Below the pieces are notes generated by a model. That model had not been told where the DNA came from. It made no database searches and worked only from the letters and a program-made list of their open reading frames with translations. Of a stretch of 64,000 bases of DNA, positions 33,600 to 45,594 are shown in pieces (the first letter of the stretch is position 1; each line of letters opens with the position of its first letter). A program made the position numbers and the translations under genes. The DNA comes from Ananas comosus (lineage: Eukaryota; Streptophyta; Magnoliopsida; Poales; Bromeliaceae). Where the stretch lies: the NCBI RefSeq assembly GCF_001540865.1, contig NC_033640.1, positions 10,620,764 to 10,684,763 of the forward strand. The letters are read 5' to 3'.

Positions 33600-34480
33600 C
33601 TGAACCACAGCAGCTCTTGATTGGTGGGGTCTTGGCTTGTTCTTTTTGCTGCCATTTTCTGCATATTGATGAAGGCATGTGCAATTGATCACATTAGTAA
33701 CATAAGAGTAGACTGTTATACACAAACTTTAGTCAAAACAAAAACGAAAGAAAAAAAAAAGATACAGGGTAAGCCCTTTCTCAATCAATGGGCTATTTAT
33801 TCAAGTAAGATCAGGAAATTTATCCTGCCATCTATTTTCTACTCTACAAAGGTTCCACAAGTCATAGTAATTTGTTTGGGGGTGAATGAATACTAGGTGG
33901 GTTAAACTTTGCTCCTCTCCCTACATACCAATTGTTCAGTTTTCTTCTGTGTATTCTCTCTCTTCATTGGAGTTTTACCTTCTTATTTATCGTTAACACT
34001 TGTTACTGCATGGATAGTTCTAATAAGCACATCAATGAGCAAGCTTGTATGCGCCGCCCCGCCTCTCGCATTCCTCCATCTATTGCTTTTGTTCGCATAT
34101 AAGTATGCTTAATTGTGAACATACTAATGCAGTTGCGTTAACTTTTCAAGTACAATTTTAGGTGTCAAAACCGATCTCTCTCTGCTTTGCGGTATGATAT
34201 CAAATGGCCATTACGAACTGCAAAGCAGAATATCGTGTCCACATCCAATGCAGTCATAACATAAAATTTGCTTACTGCTATGAACTACGGAGCATTAACA
34301 CCGACTCAATACGTGCTTTATGAAAGGACATTTAAAACAAAAAAAAAGAAAAGAAAAAGAAAAAGAAAATTTCATGGGCCGGCCCACTAACCAGGTGGGG
34401 GAGATCCGTTTAGTGGGCCGGGCCGTAAGATGTACAACCCTATCACATTATTTCCACCACAAAAAGCGTGCGTAGCTCGT
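33600..34480. other. 3' UTR and spacer
   Basis: The downstream region of the kinase gene and upstream spacer of the EMSY-like gene. I see no other gene. Confidence 0.6.
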
Positions 34481-34493
34481 TGACCATTCCCGA

Positions 34494-34740
34494 CACGTGA
34501 CTTGATTGATGTTTGTCACGTGCGAATACGTCTATATAATTATACGCCGCTCCTGCTCCTCTTCTGATCCTTCACGGCTTTTTCCCGAATCGTAACGGGA
34601 TTGAAAAGTTTATTCACTTGGGAAAAATTTCGCCTATAAAAGCCTTTCAGGAGTCCGCTCACCTCTCCCCGCCCCCCGCGTCCCTCCTCGCTTCGACTCC
34701 GAGCAACGAGCTCGATCGAAGCGAATCCCCAAAACCCTAA
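34494..34740 (+). promoter_or_regulatory. Promoter of the EMSY-like gene: two G-boxes, TATA, telo-box
   Basis: Two CACGTG G-box cores lie at 34494-34499 and 34517-34522, followed by TATATA at 34533-34538. The 5' leader carries AAACCCTAA at 34732-34740, the telo-box typical of genes for translation and cell-growth functions. G-boxes are bound by bZIP and bHLH factors. That these sites act here is inference. Confidence 0.5.
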
Positions 34741-34801
34741 CTTTTCATCTTCTTCCAAAGTGAAGTTGAATGCATCGAATCCCTCTTCGAAGGACACGGT
34801 A

Positions 34802-37800
34802 ATGGAGCGATTCGGCCCCGTCGACAGCAGCGGTGAGTCTCATTAGTGTGTTTTTTTGTGCTTTTTGGATGTTGTCGAATTGTCAGGGTTTATGTTGCTG
34901 TGTTGTTGCGATTTAAGTACATGTTTTCGGGTTTGAATCTTGACCAGAGCTAGCGGGTGATTATGTCTAGAAAAGACATTGCCTTTTTTGATCTACAAGG
35001 CGCAGAGTAATGGTGTCGTCGCTTTTGAGTTTATGAGCTTCATTATTTCTTGCTTGCGAGCAAATTTTGGATTTTTCTAGTTTGAGCATTGTTAATCTCT
35101 CTCTTTCGGCATCAGGGGACATTTTGAGTATAGTGTAATTTTCTACTTTACTCCATGTTTTCACTGAACTAGTGTTCTGAAGTGCTATGGCCTGAATGAA
35201 GAATGATTGAAGCAGAGTAGAGAGAACGAGCAGAGCAGTGGGTTTGTCGCAACTTTTTTCTTCTGATATGTATTTTGAAGCTGATTTTGAGTTTTTCTCT
35301 TTTCTTTTTTTTTTTTGGTGGAGGTGGTGGTGGTGCATGGTTGAAGTGAATTTTGAACAAGTTTCGGTTTACGTACTTGGTTTTTTAAAAATGAAACACT
35401 GTCCGCAACTTGTCGCAAAACATGAGCTGGGATCCAATCTTATGAAAGAAATCAAATTTATGTGTGGTGAACTGTTATGCAGTTTGTTTCGGTCAATTGA
35501 TGGTATATGCTGCTTCTAGAAGAAGATCACAGAATTTCATTCCGACTGTAGTGATTGTTTTTGCCAGCGGCAATTGGTAGCACAACCCACATTATATTGT
35601 GTTGATCCTGTCCTTCTATTCACTGCAGATTCACGTGCATGCGTGTGTATTTGTGTGCACGCTGAGCGTCTGCACGTGCCGGTGAGACAACGTGCTTACT
35701 CATCTTCACGTTTGTAAATTGTTTCATTTGTAACCAAACTTCAGGTACCGATGATGATCTCCCCCCATCACATGTGAATGGTGGTACAAAAAGAGCGCGT
35801 CTAACTGGGAATGGGCGAGCCGTTTCAGGGGCAATTTGGGACTTGAGGGCACCAGTGAACGAAATGGAGAGTGAAATACATCAGCTTGAGCTAAAAGCGT
35901 ATAGCTCTGTTCTTCGGGCATTTAAAGCCCAATCCGATGCCATTTCCTGGGTATCCCCTCTATTGCATTGTTAAATCCGCATCGCAGTTAATCAGTAGGA
36001 CTCTTCCTTACCCTTGTTGCTGCGAATAACACGAGAGACATCTTTCACCAGGAGAAGGAAAGTCTAATTACTGAGCTCAGGAAAGAGTTGCGAGTATCTG
36101 ATCAGGAGCACAGAGAGATGCTTAGCAAAGCCAATGCAGATGATCTAATTTTGAGAATAAGGTATTGCAGACACGAGGAGATGTCATCTTTCAAATCATA
36201 GATATCACAACAAATTGGGTGAATTTGAATTCTTTTTCAGGTCTGTTTACGAACAGAAATTTTACATTCACTTTTGTAGGGAGTGTGGACGGGCAAATGG
36301 CCTCTCTGGTTTGCATCATGGCACTCAGGTTATTTATGATTCTGAACCCAGTCATGTCGTTTCAGCTTCTTTCAAGAGGCAAAAGACATCCAATTCGACA
36401 TCAGCAGAGACAAAGGGCACGAGGCCAAAAACAGTAAGTAGCAACAGTGTGAGTTTGTTCTTTTCCTCTTCTGTAATAATTTTCTTTCTTCTGATAATTT
36501 CAAACTTCCATCAAGTCCTTGCAGCGCACTCCTATGCCTTTTAGCCAAATTCGTAACAGGAGCTCTTCTGGGGCTCTTGCAATAGCTCAGCCTAATGAGG
36601 CTCTCAATGCATTGATAGGACGCAAAGTTATGACAAGATGGCCTGAGGATGATAATTTTTATGAAGCTGTTATTACCGACTATAATACTTGTGAGGTTTG
36701 TGTGAATCTTTAGTGTAGACTGTTGTACCACTGTTGTACCTCAGTGTGTCATATAGCTAACCTCACCAGATGTATCTGAAATATTTTCCAGGGCTTACAT
36801 GCTCTTGTTTATGACATCAGTACAGAAAAAGAGACATGGGAATGGGTCGATCTTAAAGAGGTAAATTACTTTTTGTCAATCTCTTTCAGTTTGCTTGTTC
36901 TTTCTTTTTGATTGTTGGCAAGTGTAGCCTGCATAAACAAATGCTCTGTTCCCTGTCTCACGTATCTTTTCATTGTGTTTGTCTACAGTACGTTAACAAT
37001 GAGAGAACAGTGACTTCGTAACTCTTTACTAAAGATCTATTTTCTTCTCCTTTTTCTACTTATTCTCTCATTTGAAGTCTTTTCAGAGAATAAATATGGT
37101 TTTGTACTTTTGTGACATGTGAAATAAGTTCTCAAAAGTACATCAATTTTTTTTCTTCTTAATTACTTTTAGTCGTGCGGACAATAGAAGCTTATCTAAT
37201 ATTTAGAGCTGCGCATGTTCTGTTTGAATATCAGAATTTAAATAGAGTGAATTTTGTAGCTTATGTTGGTTGGCCGCATCCAAATCATGCAAAACAGCAA
37301 TTCAAAAATTTTGGACACCAACTTAGGAGCATTAAAATATTGTTAGATGCTTATGAAGAGAGACCAAAGATGCAACTGCTAGAGAAAAATTGGAAGTGAG
37401 AGGAGGGAAAAGTGCTTGGAGGGAGAGGCGCAATTGTCAATAAATGTCGAGGAAAGATGATTTGAGATTTTGGAAGGACCAGTGGAGCTTTAACTGAATC
37501 AGGTTTCATCATGAAATCTACTTGGGTTTTGGATTTTGGGCTGACCTCCACCACCTTCCTATGGGGCATGAATCTCTGGCTCAGTTCTGGATGAATAACA
37601 GACTAAAGTTGGAATTCTTGCACGGAAAGTTGACAGTGATGTATGATAAAGGTCAAAGCTAGTCAGGACATGCCTAAAATCAGGGTTGATATAATATGAC
37701 AAGTTGCTGTATGAGTTTCATCATTTTGGTGGTGTAGAAATTATAGCAAACGTACTGCTTGAATGGGTTAACTTCATATGTTTTTTTTTTTTGTTAATTT

Positions 37801-38810
37801 CAACTGTTTAGTTATTTTATACTGAAAACTTTGTTCGCTGGCAGATACCACCTGAAGATATCAGGTGGGAAGGCGAAAGAGGTCTCTTCAGAAACCAGTC
37901 AAACAAAGATTATGTTCCATCACAAAATGGCACTGAGAAGAATGGTTGTGACAGTATTGAGGTACCTTATACGGAAAGTGTAATAAAGGAGGCAAGTGTT
38001 ACTAAACTAAGGCATATTTTGAACCACAAGGGACTTTTTTTAATTCAATTTTGTCATTTTGTCTTCCCTATCAGGTTGAGAGGGTTTTCGCAAAAAGCCA
38101 TTTAGATCTTTATGAGATACAAAAGGCAAAGAAACTGCTGAAAGTAAGATTTGAATTCTCATCTCATAATCACTTTGATGTATTTGCACTTTTTCTGAAT
38201 ACCGAGTCCATTCCTGATACAGGATCATGAGCAGTCTTTAATGGAAGCACTTGCAAGACTTGCTGAGAAATATGATGGTGAGATTGGTGAACATTCATTT
38301 GCCTTTTTTTTTTCTGACCTTTTTGGTTTTTTTTTAATTTTATTCGACTCGTTCGCCAGCATTTTACTTTTCATTCTGGGTATAATTTAGTTGGTAACTT
38401 CCATTCTAGGTATAATTTATTTGGTACTTTTCATTCCAGGTGTGATTTATTTTCTAAGCACATTACAGATAACTTTACCCATTTCAGTGCTTAGATCCTT
38501 ATAACTTTAGATTTGGTTTCAGTGACTGTTCGATTGGATGACGGTCTCTTTTTCTTTAACTCTTTCTTTAACTCTTTTTCTTTAACTCTTAAAACGAAAA
38601 AAAGGGTCTTTTTCCGGACCTCAAAGAAAATGTTTTGTCGAGTTGCATTTCACATCAAATTGTTAAGCATGTAACTTCAATCTTTCTTTAGTGTATATTA
38701 ACCAACCTGTTGTTGAACCAGAAGACTATGAAGATATGGTCGGCGAAGGTCAGGAATGTTCTGACGACGTTCAATTGATAGAGAACGGCATTGCTTGTGA
38801 CCAGCAGTGA
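34802..38810 (+). CDS. EML: EMSY-like protein (ENT domain plus Tudor/Agenet)
   Basis: Ten exons (34802-34832, 35745-35950, 36052-36161, 36280-36433, 36525-36695, 36792-36860, 37845-37991, 38075-38143, 38223-38277, 38692-38810) join in phase into 376 residues. The ENT domain is at about 55-105 ([20 protein letters not shown], then [17 protein letters not shown]). A Tudor/Agenet-type domain lies at about 196-257 ([20 protein letters not shown], then [11 protein letters not shown]), and a conserved helix [20 protein letters not shown] near 289-310. EMSY-like proteins are plant nuclear chromatin readers linked to histone-mark recognition and, in Arabidopsis, to RPP7-mediated resistance and seed development. 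Intron 7 has a GC donor (GAG/GCAAGT) in place of GT. An alternative GT donor upstream would delete the conserved [10 protein letters not shown]. Confidence 0.92.
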
Positions 38811-39247
38811 TGATTAACACAGGAAGGCTGATTTTATCTACTCGTGCCCAAACCGGTGGGCATCAAAGAGGATGGCGGCGGTGCGACAGATGGTGGATCG
38901 GGTGCTATGGGTAGATCTTTTTAATTTGTTCGGCATTGAATTGATTCTCTGTGACTTGTTATTTTGAAATGAATAATCGAGACGTAAACAAGATTTTAAT
39001 TCGAAAGCCAATTAAATCCTTATTGCATCTGTTCCAATGTTTCGCACAGCATTGAGATTTCTATAGTGGTTGGCTTTCTTTTGGTAATTTTTTGTGCATA
39101 ACGGGTACAGATAGATGTTTCTCGCTCACGCAATATATATGCTGTCAAATGGTTGAATAACTATTGCAATCAAAATTCTGTAATTATAGTGTTTGCAGAC
39201 ACTTAGTAGTTTGTTTGTTTGTTTGTTTGTTTTGCTTGCGAAATATT

Positions 39248-39304
<57 letters not shown>

Positions 39305-40004
39305 CGTAATTACCAACGAAATAGTGTTTCTCATATTTATTCACTTCGTGGTAAAAGAAACTGGGTCGAACTGGGTATGAATTAAGAGTTATTCCTAAAA
39401 TAAGATTAATTATCGGGAGAGAAAGAGGAAATTCCTATAGCTTCAAGAGATTCAAATTTTTAGTTCCAAATGTGATTGCATGGGCATCTTCAGCGTCCCT
39501 ATTAATTTAGTTTCATCTCCACAGCAAGTATAATGCACACGCAGGTCACGAGAGAGGAGCAGGTGAGTAAGAACAAGCAATATGTACGTGCTTTAACTCA
39601 TGAACACTTTTGTAACTCTTTGTAACAAACTCATGCAACATGTCACTGCGCATACAGCTAGTCAAATTAAAAGTCTTTTGTTTTTAGATAACCGCTAGCT
39701 ACAGTGACGTTAGCAACAGCGGAAGTTGCATTCACTTGTTAACCAAAACAAATGCTTTTCGGTTAATAATTAGCACCCTTTGTGGATTCATTTTATTTTA
39801 TTAATTACTACCGACAGAGTAATCTGTAACGTACTACAAGTCAGTCAACAAGTATAACATATATATCGATAAATAAGCATTATCATGAGCAATCCGTAAG
39901 TGTGCCAATTTTAATTAATCTTAGGGTATATATCCATAGCAATGTTGGTTCAATAAACCCATTAATTGGCATCATGTACATAACCTTTTATAAGGGGGAT
40001 TTGA

Positions 40005-40049
<45 letters not shown>

Positions 40050-40380
40050 TAACACTAACTAAATATAGATCAATATGCTACTTCCAAATTCTGCTCTTAA
40101 TTTGCTCTTTCTTTATTCAGGGCTCCTTAATTAGTACCCCATTTTCATTTGGACATGCGAGGAAATTAAAATAAGTTTATGGTGAAGATTATATGTTTCT
40201 AGCCACTTTTACGCCCTTTTTAATTGCCCTCTTTTTTTTCTTTTTTTTTCTTTTTTTTTCTGTTTTCTGTGAGAAAAGATTAAAAAGAGAAAAGTGGATT
40301 ATTTGCATCACACACACACAAACACACAAACGCACACATTGCCCTTGCCACCTTGGGGACACCTGCAACATGAAGCACGT
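38811..40380. other. Spacer with (AT)n tracts
   Basis: I see no gene here. (AT)n tracts lie at about 39249-39301 and 40008-40048, each long enough to be polymorphic. Confidence 0.6.
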
Positions 40381-40584
40381 ACGTTATAAAGCATGCACCC
40401 CCTCCTCTACCTCTTTTCCCCAGCATCTCTCTCCAAGAGCCACTACTACTCCTCTTCATTAATATATATATGTAAATGCATGTACTCATCCCTCTCCCTC
40501 TCTCCTTCTTTATATGAGGCTAACTTTCTCTTACTTCTTTCCCTTCTCCTCTCCTCTCCTTGTCCTCCCACATATTTATGCAGC

Positions 40585-40944
40585 ATGAGAATAAGGAAGG
40601 AGTACAATAAATGGGTGGAGTGGCAGAAGAAATATTCGTATGCTTACGAGCCTGCGGAACCTATCGACTGCCGCTGCGGCACGGTTGTGCTAGTTGTTGA
40701 TGAGATGAACAAAACGGTCCGAAGGGATCACTTCAACCATTGTCCTTCAAAATGCACCACCACCAACATTGAGGCCCCTGATATTCTGATGAGGACCTCC
40801 AACTTCAGCGAGAGGGCGGGGGAGAATGCGGCTCTCGACGTGAACTTTGTTTTCACAGTGTCAAGTTCAGATGAGGATGATGATGATGACCGCGGCGTCG
40901 AGCACGAAGAAGAAAGTGTAGGCTCGAACTCGACCGTGGCTTGA
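40585..40944 (+). CDS. Unrecognised 119-residue protein, Cys-rich core and acidic tail
   Basis: From the ATG at 40585 the frame reads MRIRKEYNKWVEWQKKYSYA, then a core CRCG...HFNHCPSKC (residues about 33-60) that could bind a metal. The tail is acidic (SSSDEDDDDD...EHEEES). I do not recognise the family. An upstream in-frame ATG near 40480 would add a hydrophobic leader resembling a signal peptide. Alternatively, TTTATGCAG just before 40585 is a good splice acceptor, which would make the leader part of an intron. A TATA-like GTTATAAAG is at about 40382-40390. Whether this is a complete gene or a second exon is open. Confidence 0.5.
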   Translation: MRIRKEYNKWVEWQKKYSYAYEPAEPIDCRCGTVVLVVDEMNKTVRRDHFNHCPSKCTTTNIEAPDILMRTSNFSERAGENAALDVNFVFTVSSSDEDDDDDRGVEHEEESVGSNSTVA

Positions 40945-41371
40945 ATAAACAATTCTAGCCTATGCATGCTAGCTGTGTCCCAAATGGAGATCAATATATG
41001 TATCGATCTCTTGCTACTAATAAAATTTGGGATGAAAGTTTATTACAAACATAATTAAGCTTTATTTCATTTTTTTCTTCTTCTTCTTCTTCTTCTTCTT
41101 CTTCAACGTACATCACACTGGGGAAACAGTTGGATTAAGTTCATGGTTAAGAACAACATCACTATGTAGTAAGAAAATATCATAGACTCATAAAAATAAA
41201 TAACTAGAAGTATATAATTAAGGAATTCACATTTCTAATTTTGGCACACAGTAAGTTAGACTTTCATTTATAGGAGTCTATAGGTAGTGCTTGAAATACT
41301 GTTGAATTTACTACTTGTTTTAGGTTGTTAATTACAAGAACAACATTCCAAAATATTAACCATACAAATAG

Positions 41372-41435
<64 letters not shown>

Positions 41436-42282
41436 ATTGAGTAGAAGTTTCTACGCCAATTAGAGGTTATTCAATTCATTATGCAATTCATTATTCTCTA
41501 ATCACCTAAGTAAATAATGAACCAACAGCAATTAAAATTTGAACATTTGAAGGAGTAGAGATAGAGTACTTTTATAGCAAGCTGTAAATTACAAACGTTA
41601 TGGGGCACGCATTAAGACCATGTACAATTTTCTCAAAAAAAAAAAGAAAAAAAAAAAGAAAAAAGAAGACCATGTACAAAACCCTAACTATACAGTGAGA
41701 ATAAATGAAGCCAGATGACTAATATTATTAGGGAGTTATAATTATCTTCTTATTTCAAAACTTGTCTATTTCTCCCCCCTCTTTGAAACGTTAGCATACA
41801 AATCTAAGCATTTGAGAGTAGAATAAAGGGCTTTTGAAGCGTAGAATATTTCATAAAACAAATATATAATGTAGAAAATTAAACACAATATATATAACTA
41901 CACTAACTCTCCAGGTAAGACAATGGAGGAAACCCTCTTCTTATTGGTTTGCCATGAAATAGTACAGCTCATGGATATCCTTCTCTCCACAAGGAACTCA
42001 TGTAGTAAGAAGAAATCTTAAATAGCTCTAAATTAAACCTTTTGTACCTTTCCAAAATAATCTGTTTGAGAGCCTACCCCATTTTTTCAAAAATTTTTTG
42101 TCCAAATTAAGAAGAAGCATATATATATAGGACCCCAAATTATAAGATGACATAATGTTGTAGAAGTTCTTTTGTCTTTTATAAATATCACTACTGATCT
42201 TATATAGGCCTCTCAAGACCCACTAGCTACCATTCTCTTCTACTCTTTATTTTCCTTCCTCCCTCCATATCTTTCGCTCGCC
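40945..42282. other. Spacer with (TTC)n and (AG)n tracts
   Basis: A (TTC)n run at about 41078-41105 and an (AG)n run of about 57 bp at 41376-41432. The minus-strand open frame 42028-42216 has no recognisable domain. I see no gene. Confidence 0.55.
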
Positions 42283-42768
42283 ATGATGAATGGAGGATAT
42301 GCTACCAACCAAAGCCCTAATGCCCCTACGCAGCATGGCGGTAGGTCACATAACTGCTCCTTTTGTGGCAGATCCTTCGCAACCCTACAATCACTCGGTG
42401 GCCATCTGACGAGCCACCGAAGAGAGATCAGTGAAATGAGGAGGCGGCACGAGGCCTTCATGGAGACTCGCCGCTTAACTCTCACAGTCGCCAATGAGTC
42501 CTGCGGATTAACAATGGTTCCTCTTGCACCAAATTATGCATTTTGGGAGCCATACAGAAGGACAGGACAGCAACCAAAGGTGGTGGACTTCATTAAGGTA
42601 CCAAATCCTGGAGTTGAACAAGCAGTGCCAAAGCCTATTCTGGTGAGTGACAGCGATGACTCGTCCGAGAAGACTCTAACCGATCCGTTCGTGAGGATGG
42701 TGATGAGCAGAGTGGAGCGGGGAGAAGAGGCCAACTCAGTAAGCCTGAATCTTACTTTGAAGCTATGA
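42283..42768 (+). CDS. Single C2H2 zinc-finger repressor with EAR motif
   Basis: 161 residues in one exon. One plant-type zinc finger lies at about 22-46, with cysteines in NCSFCGRSFATLQS and histidines in LGGHLTSHRR; QSLGGH is a variant of the plant QALGGH signature that contacts DNA. The C-terminus is SLNLTLKL, an LxLxL EAR repression motif that recruits TOPLESS-type corepressors. One finger plus a C-terminal EAR motif matches the small SUPERMAN/ZFP/RABBIT EARS-like group, which controls organ or trichome development or stress responses. The target genes cannot be told from the sequence. The start is the first of two adjacent ATGs. Confidence 0.9.
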   Translation: MMNGGYATNQSPNAPTQHGGRSHNCSFCGRSFATLQSLGGHLTSHRREISEMRRRHEAFMETRRLTLTVANESCGLTMVPLAPNYAFWEPYRRTGQQPKVVDFIKVPNPGVEQAVPKPILVSDSDDSSEKTLTDPFVRMVMSRVERGEEANSVSLNLTLKL

Positions 42769-42969
42769 AAGGTTTTGAACCTGGACCTTATCGATCGACT
42801 TTCTCTATATGTTCTCTTCTTTTTTTTTTGTTTCTTTTTTTTCGGAATGAAAGGTGCCTTATTTCTCTATTCTTCTTAGTTATTTAATTTGCATGAAGTT
42901 TCTTTTCTTGATGTTTCTTTTAAAACTCCTTTTCTTACCATGGATCCATTTGAGAGATGTTTTTATGTG

Positions 42970-43009
<40 letters not shown>

Positions 43010-44288
43010 ATATGCTAAGTGATATATTAATTATGCTTATCTGGGTTTGAGAAATTCCGTACACTTACAAAAGATTCCTAATTGAAAAGAAAAATCTTTA
43101 CATAAAAAATTATAGATTCATGATCTGATAGTATGGTCTAAATAAAAGGAAATTTTCATGCATGAGCATGTATTAAGAAAGTGTTGTTTTATTAGTTCTT
43201 TTGATTGTCATCTGATTATAAGTTGTATAATGCTACTTTCTGAATTCTCATGTTTGAAGCTATATATTAATTTCTCCATTTAGAAATTATAATTTCTCAG
43301 GTGGTCTAAATACGATTATCTAGTTTTATAATTATCTTATATATGCAAAAGCCTTAAAATTATCACCTCTCATCAAAGTAATTAAACAGGATTTCACAGA
43401 TTGCTTTACTAATCAACAATATAAACTAGGTTTATTCTTTTTGTTCGCGTGCTCACGTGCGTGTTTACGAAGCACATTGGAGTTTTATGATTCCGTTGTT
43501 GTCGTCTTTCGGTTTTACGCTATTTTCAGACCGGATCGCAAGTAATTACTGAAGATTTAACATCCTAGTTGAAAATAATTTATGTTAAATAAAGAAATCT
43601 AGCTAGCTAGGCGGTTAGCGTCTGAATTTTGACATCAGTGCAAGAGATCTTTCTTAACGACAGTTCGCAGTTTGCATATTTGACATTTGTCATGCCATCG
43701 TTTGTCGTATTATCGATCGTTGTCTCGAATCGCACTTAGTTCTGTAGGGTATTGACTCCAAGTTGTGTTAATTGTTGGCATTAGTACGTACGTCAAATCC
43801 TAGGATTTGCGAGAAGCTATCAGGGTTTTCGAAATTGGCCAGTCATAGAAGTGAAACAAGGCATTCGAGAACATCAGAGAAGCAGTAGCAAGAACATCAA
43901 TTGTATTGTCCAATTGAGGGCAAATTAATAGAGGCCATATAATATATAGCCAAGTAGCCAACTAACTAGTTTTGTTTTACTAGCTAGGAAAGTGCTTCTT
44001 CACTTTTATGGTAAGCTACAAATGAGAGGAATTACTAGGACAAGCGATCGAGCATGGAAATTAAACCCGCCCTAACAACAGATTCAATAAGGCCTCCTCC
44101 CTCCAAGGGGAATAGTATATATATATATATATATAATCAAAATCGAGCAGGTTGTATGCATTAATCGCCTTCTTAATTTATTTTCTTCTAAATTTTCGCA
44201 TTTCAAAAAAAATACTAGTCTACATGCAAGCTTAGGATTAATTTCGGGGTTGGTGGGGAATTAAAAGGTTTCACAAATTAGGATAACG

Positions 44289-44370
<82 letters not shown>

Positions 44371-45594
44371 GTTGAAAACACTAGTTGCGCACTCCATGTG
44401 GTAGTACAATGAATGAGATAGTTACAGCTCCTCTTTCCTTCCGCGTGCAACCCCTGCAATAACGGCTAGTAAAATGAACAAATTAATCCTACTACAACTT
44501 CAATTGAATGTATGCATGTATATATTTTGGTGCTCCTGCAAAGTAGTCTGAGTCTGAGTTTGAGAGACGACGCACTGTGGGACCAATTACGTATTATATT
44601 ATCCTCTGCGCCCGAATCTTGAAGCAGTGATTCAAACTTAATTGGTTGAGTATCATACTATCACATCACTAGCTAGCTCGTTTTTTTTAGGACTCATTTT
44701 AATCCCTGTAGGAGGTTAATTTGGGGCATGCACGTAGTAGAATTGAATTCTTGCACCATTTATATTTCTCAAAAAACAAAAAAAAGAAAAGAAAACAATC
44801 ACCCTTTTGTGCCCATTTATTTATTATTCATATCCAACAGGCAACCTAATTAACCATTTAAATTGTGCACAAGTCTCCCCTTTTAAGTGAAAATTTCTCA
44901 GAACCTTGTGTGCAGTGTATCATTAATTCTCAAATTTTAACTAATAATAGCTGGTAACTAATGGAATTTTTTTTGATGTAAGGTTTCGCTTCAGAATTGA
45001 TCATTCGTACGGTAAGGACTATAAAAATTTCTCTCAAATAGTAGGTTCTAATCCTATCCTATATATCTTAATTCAAAAAAATTGAGTGGGAAAAATCACA
45101 TTGGTTGTAAAGGAAAATTCTGCAAGTATAGAATAATAATATTCTTGTTGAAGAACATCTCCCAGTTTCTACAATATACACTTCCATACTGGAGATATAA
45201 GTCGTGCAAAAACAATTCCATTCCTGAAGAGAGAAGGGGAAAAAAAAGAAAGAAGAAAAATAAATAAACATATACAATACACCACATTTATGAAGAAAAA
45301 AAGAAAAATCAAACTACATGCTGAATGAAGATATATACCAACACTTGAAGCATATCAGAGGTCACATCTTAACTCTGTAAACTCAGCAAAATTTAAGCAC
45401 ATGTTCTTAACTTTATTAGCAAAAAGATCCAAACGTTACAGTGCAAAATGGTACACCCACTCCTCTGTCCCTACCAGAAGGTGTAGACATCAGTTTTCTT
45501 TCTGTAATAAAAAATTTAAGGTATAAATAAGTGGTAGTTTCTTACAAGACGAACTACAGAAAAGAGGCAATTTTTAAGTTTGCCAACGTAAATC
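42769..45594. other. AT-rich spacer without a gene
   Basis: I see no coding region. (AT)n tracts lie at about 42970-43002, 44117-44136 and, the longest, 44294-44366 (more than 70 bp). The part nearest 45594 is the 3' flank of the minus-strand DUF89 gene. Confidence 0.6.

Noticed and set aside
42028..42216. Minus-strand frame ending NRLFWKGTKGLI, resembling a LINE motif
   Set aside because: Only a few residues match and no neighbouring RT sequence or tail was found; chance is more likely.
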